64,000 nucleotides of DNA, from assembly GCA_003184365.1 (NCBI GenBank), contig NKYR01000021.1, positions 1 through 64,000 of the forward strand, in the 5' to 3' direction. Positions 1-10,275 of the stretch are shown piece after piece (position 1 is the first letter of the stretch; the number at the start of each line of letters is the position of its first letter). The stretch comes from Evernia prunastri. Its lineage: Eukaryota > Ascomycota > Lecanoromycetes > Lecanorales > Parmeliaceae. The notes beneath the pieces were generated by a model. That model searched no databases. It saw only the letters and a program-made list of their open reading frames with translations, and was not told the origin of the DNA. The position numbers and the translations under genes are program-made.

Positions 1-324
1 CTGCTCTGACCTCAGCCGCCAAGCGCGGTATTTTAGCCGTCTACTCTAACCCCAGCTCCCCTGCTAGACTTCCCACTCCGGGGTTTTTTCACAGTGCTCT
101 ATCGGACACCAACTTACGCACTCCCAATATTGCGTCTCCCTTTTGGTGACGGTCGAGAGTTGGTTATAGCTTCAATGATGGCAAAATATTGTGTTGTATC
201 AAAGACCATAGATAGCAATTATTTCAATATCTAGACACTCTCTGATGCATTCTTTTTTGAGTGATTTCATGCAAGCCAGTCGTTCAAGGCCTCACTTTTT
301 GCGTCTTACATTTCCTCCTGTCCC
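1..324. other. Gene-free left edge
   Basis: No open frame or repeat that I can support. It lies downstream of the stop codon of the minus-strand DUF3723 gene and probably holds its 3' untranslated region. Confidence 0.4.
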
Positions 325-2081
325 TCAGCTCACACCCGGTCTCCAAGCAGACCTCGAACCTTCAAGGTCGATATTGACGCTCCCCTCCGGAATCATGAGC
401 ACGACGTTGGTGCCATCACTGACGATAGCTTCAAAGCATTCTGAAGGGGCCAGGGATCGTAGGGTAGTGTTGAACAGAAAACGCCGATTGCGCGTGTGCA
501 TTTCCGCCACCCGTTCGACCGGAGACGGATCAGATGGATGGATCGATAGTTCTTCCATCTCCACCCAGTCATGTCCATCACGGAGGATGAATTTGACCCG
601 GACTTTAACACTGTCGGCAATTCCAGCAACAGGACTTTCCTCCTTCGCATGGGTCGGGGCTGCTGCCTGCAGACATGTTATTTAGCGGAACCTCAACTTG
701 TGGTCGACGGACTTACCTGGAAGCCTTCGTCCTCCGTCGAATAACAACTTGACCCATCGATCGGCTTGGAGCCCCAATCTATATAGCCATGGGGTGTCTC
801 CAGCCGTTCATTGATCTCTTCCCGGAGGGCGTCCCAATCTGGTGAATATTCCTGAGGCAGGATCCTATCGTCAAGCATCGGGCGTGCCTCTTCACGCGTC
901 TCTTTGCGTGTCTCTTCTGGAAATGGCCCCTGGCTTGACGGCGACAGAGCGGTGCATTCTGAGGCTGCATCTTCTTGGGTTGCCTCGTCGTGAGAGATAC
1001 CCTGCGGGATGGCCCCCCTGGGGCTTGGGTCTTGTTCTCTCATTACGTGGTCGCGCATCGCTTCTGGGGGCCGCTCGAATATCCTGGTCGGGGTTCTGGG
1101 AGCTCCGGTCTGACCTGTGAATGCCAATCGACCAAGGAAGGCCCGGTATATAGATCTCCGCACGAAGAAAGGTGTGATCCCGCGGCCTTGGCTCTTGTCG
1201 GTACTCTGTACGCTGTCGAGGAAGAGACCGTCGCGGCTCTGCTCATATGCCAGGTCGTACGGACGTCCGCTCCTGCGCTCTTCAGACTCACCGGGCTGTG
1301 CGGTGATGAAGGAGGGCTGAGTCTGTTCGGACGCAACATCGGCGGCGGCGTCGCCCATAGCTTTCAACGATGCAATCTCCGCAGACGCGAACCCTAGCCG
1401 GTCCGCCAAGGTGGCAAATCTGCACCAGGCGAGCTGGTCGACCTGCTCGGGGATGTGGATGCCCTCGACCGGTTTCTTTGTTCCTTTGAGCTCCATCTTC
1501 GTCGATCCAGGTATCATCTCGCGATGATGGCGCATGACGTACAGAAACAGTTGTCGATAGCCCAGATCCACACGGCTAATGACGGTCCCGGGAATGGTGA
1601 TGAAAACGGACTCGGCTTTCTGAACGATGCATTCGTCGACCTGCTGGTTCGAGTCATCATAGCTCTGCTCTAACGCCGTAAATACTGTTCCACGTGGAGG
1701 AACCCTTCTCAGTATTTTGGCACACTGTCCCCATATCCGGAGGCACTTGAAGTCTTCAAAAAAAGTGTCGAACGATGGGACAAGACCATCGACCGATCGC
1801 AAGGCGTCTACAATTGTGTTGCGCTCCTGCTCACTGAAGTTGTGAAATATTGCCCCTTTCTGTATTTTACCATAGAGATATGCAAGATCGATCACTGATG
1901 TCCCGGGGGCTTTGCGCTCCGAGGCCTTCACGGTGATGTAGTCCAGTTTCCGCATCCAATGGGGATTGTTCTGGAGCAAGTTCGACCAAAATGAATCCAT
2001 ATGTGAGCCTCTCGGATCCGTTCGGGGAAGCGGGAGATTCCATATCGGCTGATACGGTAAGTTGGCTCGATTGGAAGACAT
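325..2081 (-). CDS. DUF3723-family protein, two exons
   Basis: Exons are 2081-717 and 666-325. The intron has a GTAAGT donor at 716 and a CTGCAG acceptor, and splicing is in phase, replacing the tail of the first frame (stop near 693) with about 113 residues. The product is about 568 aa. The N-terminal 230 residues match my recollection of the fungal family DUF3723 (blocks around W-x-N-L-L, F-F-E-D-F-K-C-L, R-F-A-T-L-A-D-R-L-G-F). Residues 260-450 are charged and low in complexity, which suggests disorder, and the tail is a compact domain. Function is unknown; family members are often multicopy in Eurotiales accessory regions. The start was chosen as the first ATG, 40 bases below the stop of the same-strand ankyrin frame; stops precede it in frame. 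No transmembrane segment is visible. Confidence 0.72.
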
Positions 2082-2121
2082 GTTGATTGCCTCCAGAAGT
2101 CATCAGGAATATTAGCTACAG

Positions 2122-3015
2122 TCAATATCTGTTGAATTTGGAAAAGTGATACTTACGCGCTTTGGCCGAAGAAATAAGTTCCGAAGCTGCAAAAGCTTGG
2201 AAGAATTCAGCAATACAGGTATTTTCTCTCCACACTAACTTCACATAGTCCTCGCAGGAACAAGCGTAGGCTTCATCCGGTTCACCTGTGATTGTCAGCA
2301 CCGTCACAAGATCCTGTGCTTTGTCTAGGCCATCGCGGACGAATTCTGGGAGCTGCCAATCAACATGGATATTCACTGTGTGTTGGCCACCCCCAACATA
2401 CGACAAGGCTTTCCGAACTTGAGCCATAGGCATCCCAGCGTCATGTCTATGCATCTCTTCGGCCTCTTCGTATTTACCTTGCCTGCTCAACATCAATGCC
2501 AGATTGTTCATGCTCGTCAGCGTATCAGGATGCACCACTTGATCATCACCTCTTGATGACGCTGCCTGCAGAGCGTTGCCATACCTTCCACGTTGTGCAT
2601 TGATATCAGCCCCTTTATCGAGCAGCATCCGCACCACTTTCTCAAGACCTCCAGATGACGCTGCCTGCAGAGCGTTGCCATAGTATCCACCTTGCGCATT
2701 GACATCGGCCCCTTTGTCGAGCAGCATCGTCACCACTTTATCATGACCTCTTGATGACGCTGCCTGCAGAGCGTTGCCATACTCTCCACCTTGAGCGTTA
2801 ACATCAGCTTCGTTATCGAGCAGCATCCGCACCACTTTATCATGACCTCTTGATGACGCTGCGTGCAGAGCGTTGCCATAGTATCCACCCTGAGCGTTGA
2901 CATCAGCTCCTTTGTCCAGCAGCATCTTCACCTCTTGATCATCGCCTCGATATGAAGCTGCCTGCAGAGCGTTGCCATACAGTCGACCTTGTGCGACGGA
3001 GAGTGGTTCAGTCAT
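2122..3015 (-). CDS. Ankyrin-repeat protein with truncated TPR and conserved-looking tail
   Basis: ATG at 3015; 297 aa if unspliced. Residues 10-165 hold about 4.5 ankyrin repeats of 33 aa with the consensus Y-G-N-A-L-Q-A-A-S-S-R-G-H-D-K-V-V-x-M-L-L-D-K-G-A-D-V-N-A-Q, typical of Aspergillus/Penicillium NACHT-ankyrin proteins. The fifth repeat breaks off mid-repeat and runs straight into one kinesin-light-chain-type TPR (H-P-D-T-L-T-S-M-N-N-L-A), then about 100 residues of non-repeat sequence rich in acidic and aromatic residues. There is no NACHT or NB-ARC domain, so this looks like the repeat half of a STAND protein. A strong donor (GCGC|GTAAGT near 2157) precedes the stop, so the last residues may be spliced away; the only nearby acceptor then leads into a frame ending at 1928. 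It may be a recombination product rather than an intact gene. Confidence 0.6.
   Translation of the reverse strand: MTEPLSVAQGRLYGNALQAASYRGDDQEVKMLLDKGADVNAQGGYYGNALHAASSRGHDKVVRMLLDNEADVNAQGGEYGNALQAASSRGHDKVVTMLLDKGADVNAQGGYYGNALQAASSGGLEKVVRMLLDKGADINAQRGRYGNALQAASSRGDDQVVHPDTLTSMNNLALMLSRQGKYEEAEEMHRHDAGMPMAQVRKALSYVGGGQHTVNIHVDWQLPEFVRDGLDKAQDLVTVLTITGEPDEAYACSCEDYVKLVWRENTCIAEFFQAFAASELISSAKARKYHFSKFNRY
2540..2990 (-). repeat. 99-base tandem repeats encoding ankyrin units
   Basis: About 4.5 copies of a 99-base unit, recognisable on the plus strand by the recurring TGATGACGCTGCCTGCAGAG and GCGTTGCCATA blocks. The copies differ at only a few positions each, so the array expanded or was homogenised recently. 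Confidence 0.85.
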
Positions 3016-3593
3016 CGTAGTCGAGATGACGACGTGTTGCTTCCAGACGTCTTGTAAGACTTGAATGTACGCATTTCACCAAGTATGATTGGAATGCCGA
3101 GCGGATGGCAAAATTGAGTTTCTCCCTGGCTTGTATTCTGGAGCTTTATTTCTTTTTGTAGAGTCCGTCGGGAAAATAGCGGGGCCGAACCGTTAGTTAA
3201 ATCTCATATTATCGGTAAGGCTAGGCGAAATTTTAGGCACTCGTCACGGAATACGCTTAGCATTTTCTCATCTCTGAAGGCAGCTAGCCTTCGAGTTCTA
3301 CGAGTCAACCAAGGTAAACCCTTGTGCCTGGAGCTTCAAGGTATGGAGACTTCCGTATCTTATATCATAGATTCAGCGGCTGCAGGCAGCGGATGATGAG
3401 CTCCGCTAGGGGACCGCCATGCAAGCTTCGCACCTGGACGTCCGCCAGGAAGGTTCGCACTTTGGAAATGCCAATGCTCTCTACAGTCAGATCTTCCAGG
3501 GCAATTTTCACGGAGTCACCATCAGTCAGTTCTATCAATCGACACAGAGAAACCAAGAGCTGATACGGAAGTTCAGATCCGACGGCTGCTGCC
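3016..3593. other. Gap between ankyrin fragment and STAND remnant
   Basis: The region upstream of both divergent pieces. Short frames on both strands (plus 3324-3563, minus 3365-3610) have no motif that I recognise. The plus-strand frame ending at a TGA at 3561 is in phase with the NB-ARC remnant that follows, so decayed N-terminal sequence of that protein may lie here. Confidence 0.35.
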
Positions 3594-4320
3594 CAGATCC
3601 CTCCTAGCACCTACGGGGGTCATTATGCCCACTCGTCCCTCCGACCGGTCCCCAACTACGTCTTGCGACGGCGACTGCACCAAAAGATCAAAGAACAGTT
3701 GCACGACCTCAAGGATGACGGGGTTGAAGACGTGCGGATCCTGGTGGTGTGGGGACTCGGTGGAGCGGGTAAGTCGCAGTTGGTGCTGAACTACATCCGC
3801 GAATACCAACGGGACTATACTGCCGTGTTCTGGATCGAAGCTGGATCGAAGGAATCGATCGAGCGGGACTATATCCAAATCTACCGACTCCTCTACAGTC
3901 GCCAGGTGGATATAGGCCACGAGATGGTGAAGGTGGAAGATGCGGTGCCTGCGGTCAAGCGCTGGTTTCATAGTCGTGAGGGGCGATGCCTAGTGATTCG
4001 GGACAGCGCGGACATTAACCAGCGTTACGGCACATGCCGAAATTGCACAGATCTGTCTAACTTACTTGCTTGAGCATGGCCTTTCGAGCTCGAACTTGGA
4101 TCAGAATCTGCTCGAGGGATTTCCATTAGCCAAATTCGCGGCCATGTATTGGTATCGCCACTACCAAACCACGGCAAAGCACGATCCCGGACTGGAGGAT
4201 TCCATCTTGAAGTTATTCCAACGTCAGGATTCATTTGCAACTTGGGTTAAGTTACACGACATGGATAGGTCCTGGGACACTTCTATTAACTTTCGCGGCA
4301 CGTTGGACGTATTCTGGTGA
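3594..4320 (+). pseudogene. Broken NB-ARC/STAND NTPase (NACHT-ankyrin family) remnant
   Basis: The first frame (about 3564-4073) starts after a stop with sequence typical of the linker ahead of a STAND NTPase. It then shows a P-loop G-L-G-G-A-G-K-S-Q-L and a degenerate Walker B (C-L-V-I-R-D-S-A-D). It stops at 4073. A second frame (4066-4320) carries the post-NTPase segment seen in NACHT-ankyrin proteins (F-P-L-A-K-F-A-A-M-Y-W-Y, then W-V-K-L-H-D). The region between Walker B and this segment, about 200 or more residues in complete relatives, is missing, and the frame shifts across the joint. The ankyrin repeats expected next are absent here but lie 600 bases away on the other strand. It is a degraded, non-functional copy; the 3' end overlaps the end of the convergent membrane-protein gene. 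Confidence 0.7.
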
Positions 4321-5635
4321 TGCCGTGAAATTCGAAAGAATAGCTAGGAGTAAGAGATTGATTGTATGCACTTGTGTAGCCGGGTAGAATTGAGTCATTG
4401 AATGCGCTGACATCCAACATTGACGGGTTAGATCCGGGAGGCAGAGGAAAACCGACAGGTCTCTGATCATTCGGACCATTTATTACATCAGGCGCGCATC
4501 CCACCAGTGAATATGGTTGATAGTAGTCTTGCGTAATGCTATGCACTGCGTCAAGCTGGTCCTCTGGATGACCATGCCCTTTTGTCGTAACATTTGCTAT
4601 TGCATCACTCCACATAACTCCTGTGGCTGTCAAAGCGTCGGCAACAGCAGCTTGTTGTGTGGATACAAGCACAGCCTCGGGGTCATAACCAGGTACTTCT
4701 AGGACTTGGGTCGACAAACGCAGCCGTCGAAGCGAGTGTTTGCCAGTCGCTTCGATTGAATTTGGGGGTGTCGCAAACGGCAAGTCGAGTTGGCTGCAAG
4801 ATTCCGTTAAACTATTTGTAAAATCTAGAAAAGTCTTGATAGCTTGCCATCCATTTGAGGGACATTCGCTATTGACGACATAAAGATCCGATACATTGCA
4901 GCCTAGTGGAACGGTGGAACCATTGGTGCTTGAGGTCTGTTAGCACTTCCAATTGCGATCCATGCAGAAAGATACTCACACATCAGGCCACAATTCTGCT
5001 GCTGTTACATTGATCCAAATGTCGGTACTTCCTGCCGGCCGGTACTCTAGTCTTGGTATAAGCAGAATCGCGCTAGATGGGCCGACAGTCGCAGCGAGAA
5101 ATATTGCAATGACGATTATCACGGCCATACCCATCTTCCGCTTCAATGAGATACTGGATGAGTATATGGAACCCCAGAACTCGGTAGACCATAGATAGCT
5201 AGCTTGTGAGACCTGAAGACCCGAGAAGAGGGCTCCGAATGGTAGACCTTGCCCTAGAGACAGCTCATATCTCACATATGAGAATACAACCGTAGCAATA
5301 GACGCTTGCGCGGTCATCTCATGGAGTTTGGCGCCGAATTGATAAAAAGCTTGGTTTTGCACCTTTGATCCTACGTAGTATGTGTTCCAGTTGAAAGTAA
5401 TTTCCCACAAGGCGACACCCAAGGGAACGATATGAATTAGCGCGCGTAGTAAAGCTGTTCTGCGACTCTTTCGAATGGCGATCTTTGTAGGTTCGTCGAA
5501 TCCTCTGCCTACCGCGAGGCGTCGCAGCGATCTGAGGCCGACAAGAATCAGATTCAGGCCCAAGGCTCGAAAGAGGACCTCGGTGGAACCCTGAAAGCTG
5601 TTCCAGGAAGCCCTCAAAGCATGGGCGAATCCCAT
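4286..5635 (-). CDS. Conserved fungal multi-pass membrane protein
   Basis: Exons are 5635-4982 and 4936-4286 (about 434 aa). The splice keeps frame with a GTGTGA donor at 4981 and a CTAACAG acceptor; the consensus-like GTGAGT two bases further in would lead to an early stop, so the boundary is an inference. Exon 1 holds the family core: a first hydrophobic segment near residues 20-38, a basic patch with K-S-R-R-T-A-L-L-R-A-L-I-H, then further hydrophobic segments around 70-90, 115-135 and 175-200. The C-terminal 240 residues are Cys-containing and glycosylation-rich (several N-x-S/T), so they probably face the exterior. Homologues are widespread and functionally unassigned in Pezizomycotina, as far as I recall. 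The start is the first Met before the conserved core. Confidence 0.65.
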
Positions 5636-6703
5636 GGCTGATGCTCCTTTTGGTTCTGCTGTCCAATATAAATGGGTTGCTTAGCAGAATTCGAATGGGC
5701 CAATTTGTGTTATAGACTCTCACAACTGGTTGACTCAATGAACAGGAAAAGTGATTCAAATTCCCAAAAATGTTTTGGATAAGGAGAATATCAATGGAAA
5801 AAAAAGGGGATTGCAAATATATGACTGTAGCTGAAGCTTTCATCGAACGGGGTAGATCATAAACGCCATTGCGGGGCGTGGTTGATGCATGCAGTCTCTA
5901 CAACAGATAACCAAGTAGATTGAGGGTGGAGCGGCCCAGCTGGCAAAATTTTGACCCAAGATGCCTTGTTGATTAAGGGTGGGTCCATCTCCAGATGACG
6001 TGGAGGTTATCATTGGCTTCTCCTAATGGACTTTACTGGAAGGCAGCGATTTTTGGCCACATGCATCTGCAACGTAGGTTAGCCTTGCAATGGAGGAAGT
6101 ACTATGTGAGAATTTGGGCTATTGATAATTACGGCTGCTACTGATTCGAACGGTAAGAAAAACAGAATGGGATGAAGCTTGTGCAGCATTGACCGGTTTG
6201 AGTTGTGGAGGATCTCTCTCAGCCCTGAAAGACGAAAAATAGTCTGCCGCTCATCCTTGTGAGTACTCGTAGGCGCGCACATGTGTCAGTACTTGAGAAA
6301 GGTGGCACATATCTGTCCAGCAACCCTATCATGCAGCAGAGCGGAACTCAAAGCTCGCCTACGGCAGGAATCGCACAGCCTAGGGTTTCTTGCAATTGCT
6401 TGCGCCGATGTGACTTGGACGATCAAGTACGTACTGATGATCATTGCCCCATATATCAGATGCCCAGAAAAGGGGGACAGGGCTATGTCACAAGGCAGGC
6501 TTGATCTGCAACGGGCTACAGCGCACACCAAGATGTCATAGCCCCAAGATGCAAACAATGCATGCATTTCCTAAATGTAGCTGTAAAACATCTTCAGCCT
6601 GAGCTTGAAGGTTGCATTAACATGCAAGGCAACGGAGGAAGAGTGGGCTCGCTTTTTGGGCTATATCAATATGTTCTCCCGATGTCGTTCAGTCCGGGCG
6701 TAG

Positions 6704-6737
<34 letters not shown>

Positions 6738-7345
6738 CTTCATACTACCCAGGAGTCTTGCCTGATTGGCCGACTATGCGAGATGTGCTATCTATCAAAT
6801 AATCTACCTAAATTTCTGAACCATTGAAAGAGGCTACCCTACGGTCGCCGGACCCCTTTCGTAAAGAACCATTTCCTGCTTTTTGACCCGAAACCCTTGG
6901 TGTTTTGATATATTGTAGATTCAGTATGGGGTGGGACCCCTCTAAGCCCGGGGGTCCCAAAGAACAGTATCCCAATTCCAACTCTTTTCCATTTCAGCCC
7001 ACTAGACGGGATTGCCCTGACGACTCTGAGGGTCACTACTTCTCAGAGTCTATTGCTCGGTAGGCGGCCGAGGTTCAAGATCCGGTATCACCTTTATCGA
7101 GGAATGAGACGGCGGATACGTTTCGATAGGGCGAAGTCGAACGATTGGAAACCGTATATATCGAGGCACTCCGGAAGAGGACAGAGGGGATATTCGCTCG
7201 TGTTGTAGGCTGAATAGGTAGTCGATGACGGTAGAAGAATATGCCCTCTTGGGGGAAGAGGGTGTGTCGGTATTGCGGAGGCTTGATGTGAAGTGAAATG
7301 TAATGTAATGTCTAGATGTTGAGATCTGACAGTGTAGAGGCGTTA
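5636..7345. other. Gene-poor stretch with simple repeat and possible LTR-like sequence
   Basis: Scattered short frames on both strands have no recognisable motif. A (GATT)8 array lies at 6705-6736. On the minus strand, 7345-7050 reads like retroelement leader sequence: a C-rich transcript-like stretch ending near an AAAGGTGATACCGGATC block that resembles a primer-binding region. This is only a suggestion. Confidence 0.3.
6705..6736. repeat. (GATT)8 microsatellite
   Basis: Eight uninterrupted GATT units are seen directly. Confidence 0.97.
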
Positions 7346-7346
7346 N
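7346..7346. other. Assembly join (single N)
   Basis: The N falls exactly where coding sequence of a Ty3/gypsy polyprotein begins at 7347, so the left contig probably ended in repeat sequence. Confidence 0.9.
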
Positions 7347-7832
7347 GGATCCGCATACAAGCTTCAACTCCCTCCCACAATGAAGATCCGTCCGGTCTTC
7401 AGTCCTAAGCTATTGACACTCGCTCCGACGGACCCACTGCCTGGCCAGAAGAATCCTTCCCCCCAGCCAGTTGAGACGCCTAAGGGAGACGCCTGGGTGG
7501 TGGAAGATATCCTGGACTCTCGCCGTCACTATGGCAAATTGCAGTACCAAGTGAGATGGAAAGATGATGACGATACCCTCACTTGGTGGAATACTGATAA
7601 TGATGAGTTTGAGGGGGCCCAGGACGTAGTCAATGACTATCACAACAAATATCCGGAGAACCCAGGGCCGCACAACGCTGTTGCCAAGTCAAAGCGGCCC
7701 CGCCGTCTCCGAAATCTCCGGGGTCTCGCCACTATTTTTATCCTTTCTGCTCGCAGACGACTCGCAGGCCAATCTACAGCGCTGGGGCATCGCTTGCCTG
7801 AGGGGGGGGGTAGTGTTACGGACGTACCCTAG
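7347..7832 (+). CDS. Pol C-terminal fragment with chromodomain
   Basis: Partial frame, open at its 5' end because of the assembly join. The chromodomain occupies roughly codons 49-95 from 7347. In chromoviruses this domain directs integration to heterochromatin marked by H3K9 methylation (established for the group). The C-terminal 40 residues are basic and low in complexity, and the stop codon falls inside the start of the LTR, as in many fungal gypsy elements. Confidence 0.75.
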   Translation, partial: GSAYKLQLPPTMKIRPVFSPKLLTLAPTDPLPGQKNPSPQPVETPKGDAWVVEDILDSRRHYGKLQYQVRWKDDDDTLTWWNTDNDEFEGAQDVVNDYHNKYPENPGPHNAVAKSKRPRRLRNLRGLATIFILSARRRLAGQSTALGHRLPEGGGSVTDVP

Positions 7833-8036
7833 GTGTCAGGCACATAGGGAGTGTTTATGGCTATGTGTCTAGCACATAGAGTGTTTATTGGTTATTGACA
7901 CATTCCCATTGACACATAGGCTAGCGGGGATTCTTCCTAGTATTTAAGCGCTCTTCTTCTGTACATATTTCCTCCTTATCTAGTTGTCTTATTCAATTTA
8001 CCCCCATTAGACTTGACTCTGGGCACGGTTCTGACA
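7814..8036 (+). repeat. Putative 3' LTR of the Ty3/gypsy element
   Basis: Starts TGTTACGGAC directly after the polypurine tract and ends near TTCTGACA, giving TG...CA ends and a length of about 223 bases. It contains a TATTTAAG promoter-like block near 7950. No second copy is in the window, so the boundaries are inferred. Confidence 0.65.
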
Positions 8037-8978
8037 TGTGATATCGATCTTATGCTGAATATAATAGGCTTATGAGAGGGCGAGGTCTGTAGGCGGTCCA
8101 TATCGTTAACTCTATGACTCAGTCGAAAGGAAGGCATCGTGCTTGATGGCCTGACTGTCGGAAAGAGTACGTGACATTGCGCGATTTTCAGGGGGTCCTT
8201 GGACCCGAGGCTTACAGTCGTGTAAACCGCTCATTATGGGCACGGGCAGATACCTTATAATGAGCTGATTACCGTACTGCAGGCCTCAGGCCCATAAATG
8301 ATGTCGTTGTGGTTGTGGGAACAAAAATGTGGTTTTGCGCTGTTGTTGGTCCTTCTACATGGGGATGGAAGTGTGATACCTGAGTCAAAGTCTTCCTAAA
8401 AAGGCCTAGTCCCGCGCACTTGTCGGTCAGCCTTGCTGTGAAGGACTTTGCCGCTCGTGTGCGCCTAGGTAGTTAAGAGTCTAAATAAGCTCGAGAGTAA
8501 GGCACTGCTATCAGAAGAGTGGAAGCCTGTTGAACTGATGCATCAATGTATTAGCATGATAATACCTAAGATGTCCACTCCGTGGACCTGAGCGCCATGT
8601 TGCGTCGACACGCATCTTAATGCTCCAATGTAGTCACCGTGATTTCATCCATCATTTGCAAAGTGGCCTGATTTGCATGAAGGAGGAGCCAGGCGTTCCT
8701 GATATGATCGAGGTAACATACAGGCTGCTTATCTCACATTTTATTGCCATAATCTTTATGCAAGGTGCACAACCACAACCGCAGTCTTAGCGCTTGAGTC
8801 TTGGCGCTCAGGACTCCTTGTCGCCCTCGCGAACACTATCTGGGATTCAAAATTGGAACAAGGGCCGAATTTGGGGTCATTGTTGCTTATTTATGAAGAG
8901 GGTCAGTCCTTAAAAGCCTCTCCCACTTCCGTCTTGTCATTGTAGCGAACAAAATTATTTATTATAACACATTAGGTA
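8037..8978. other. Intergenic, no gene seen
   Basis: No frame with protein-like features. A few short palindromic pieces occur (for example around CTCATTATGGGC and CCTTATAATGAG near 8230-8265), which could be a small hairpin. Otherwise it is the upstream region of the gene at 8979. Confidence 0.35.
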
Positions 8979-9800
8979 ATGGTTCATCTCGCTCAAGAAT
9001 GCTGGGATATGGTCGTGCGAAATTTGCCTTCATTTTCAATTAGACCCGCGGCCCAGGTCTTCGGATTCAAGCTCGAACGGAAGCAGGAAAATCATCTTAG
9101 TGTTTGGAACGTTATCTTTCAAGATCAAGCTTGGTTGGACAAAGCTGTAGAGCACGGACTCAATCCAACATTGATTGGTACGGGCTTGACAGTTTATTAC
9201 AATTATCGACGAGCAGCGAGTGCCATATATATATGTCTTTGCGCTGGGCCCAGTACCGATTCCATGACTGCACCATTTACATACCCTGAGGCGAACTTCA
9301 AATTACTCCTTAATTGCTTAAGGTCGCACTCGTACGATCCATCTACCGAAGAGATCAAATTTAAGTGCGGCATTATCCTTAATGTCTCTGAAATCAGAGG
9401 TCTCAATGGTATCATCGCCAAACCTATGAGAGTCCTATCGTACCGCCACCGTAGCCTTAGAAGCAGCTATATGTTGTGGGAGGACAATACACATAGCCTT
9501 CGTTATATCGGCTGGGAAGGTGTCAGATGCCGGGGTTTACGACAGGCTGAGAAAGTTTCCGATGTACAAGAAGAATGTTCCATACGCCTGGACGATGCAA
9601 ACGGGCGACAGCTCACTGTTTCTTTAACAGACCCAAACCAGCATAGAAAAAACGTGGCGACCTATTGGGAGCGTCAGGCAGCGGGTGAGATAGACTGGAA
9701 CCCGTGCTATGACCCGCTGAAACCTTCCCCAGCTTGGATCGAAAAATACGGACCGCCAAATCGTGGATACAGTACTCTGAGACCGGAACCCGTGTTATGA
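8979..9800 (+). CDS. Uncharacterised protein, possibly F-box-like at the N-terminus
   Basis: Single-exon frame, ATG at 8979, 273 aa. The first 20 residues (L-A-Q-E-C-W-D-M-V-V-R-N-L-P) have the L-P and hydrophobic spacing seen at the start of fungal F-box-type proteins, and residues 25-75 contain regularly spaced Trp/Phe. There is no enzyme motif, signal peptide or membrane span. The composition is that of a real globular protein. The gene stands alone between a gypsy fragment and the patatin gene. The F-box suggestion is weak; it may simply be an orphan of the accessory region. Confidence 0.55.
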   Translation: MVHLAQECWDMVVRNLPSFSIRPAAQVFGFKLERKQENHLSVWNVIFQDQAWLDKAVEHGLNPTLIGTGLTVYYNYRRAASAIYICLCAGPSTDSMTAPFTYPEANFKLLLNCLRSHSYDPSTEEIKFKCGIILNVSEIRGLNGIIAKPMRVLSYRHRSLRSSYMLWEDNTHSLRYIGWEGVRCRGLRQAEKVSDVQEECSIRLDDANGRQLTVSLTDPNQHRKNVATYWERQAAGEIDWNPCYDPLKPSPAWIEKYGPPNRGYSTLRPEPVL

Positions 9801-10275
9801 CTCGCCGGAACTCTTACCAGCTTAGGAGCGCTGATCCTGAAAGCACGCTGGCGTTGCTTCTTTCAATCGGTTCATAGATTTTCAAAGGTAATAGTTATGA
9901 AAGTAGTAATTCATGCTTCAGATTTCCCTTGATGATATTTGAATTCCAATGAAGAATTTGCTGCCAATGCTACGTTGCTCCGGCGTGCGGCAGGTCGTGA
10001 ATGACTCTCTCTAGGGTTACTAAAGCATGTCCATTTATGCAAAAATCATCAATCTTCTCACATAATCCCTCAAAGCTCATCGCAGTACATCTCGTGCTGT
10101 TTCTTCAGCGATGTTATCGCATGATTCTCCCTTAGCTCTCGCCTCCATTATCAGGTTGTCATCGACCTTAGGGGGGTTTTAAGAGATAATTGTATCCTCA
10201 TCTAACGAGAATAGAATGAAACGTAGCTATGTCTATAAATGAGAAAATATAAATTGATCCCATGCTAACAATTGA
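9801..10275. other. Intergenic, no gene seen
   Basis: AT-rich 3' flank shared by the convergent genes at 8979-9800 and 10276-12735; nothing else is recognised. Confidence 0.4.

Larger units (their letters stand above)
7347..8036 (+). mobile_element. Ty3/gypsy (chromovirus) 3' fragment: integrase tail, chromodomain and 3' LTR
   Basis: An open frame runs from 7347 (no start codon, because it is joined at the N) to 7832. Its first residues resemble the conserved segment after the integrase core of fungal gypsy elements (L-P-P-T-M-K-I-R-P-V-F, then T-D-P-L-P-G-Q). A chromodomain follows: W-V-V-E-D-I-L-D-S-R, then L-Q-Y-Q-V-R-W-K and a W-W pair. After the frame comes a purine tract (A followed by nine G, 7801-7810), then the LTR. 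Only the last 150 codons or so of pol are present; gag, protease, RT and RNase H are missing from the window. Confidence 0.8.

Noticed and set aside
245..685. Plus-strand 146-codon frame
   Set aside because: It is the antisense shadow of exon 2 of the DUF3723 gene.
3365..3610. Minus-strand frame with protein-like composition
   Set aside because: No start context, no family motif, and it lies antisense to what looks like decayed STAND N-terminal sequence.
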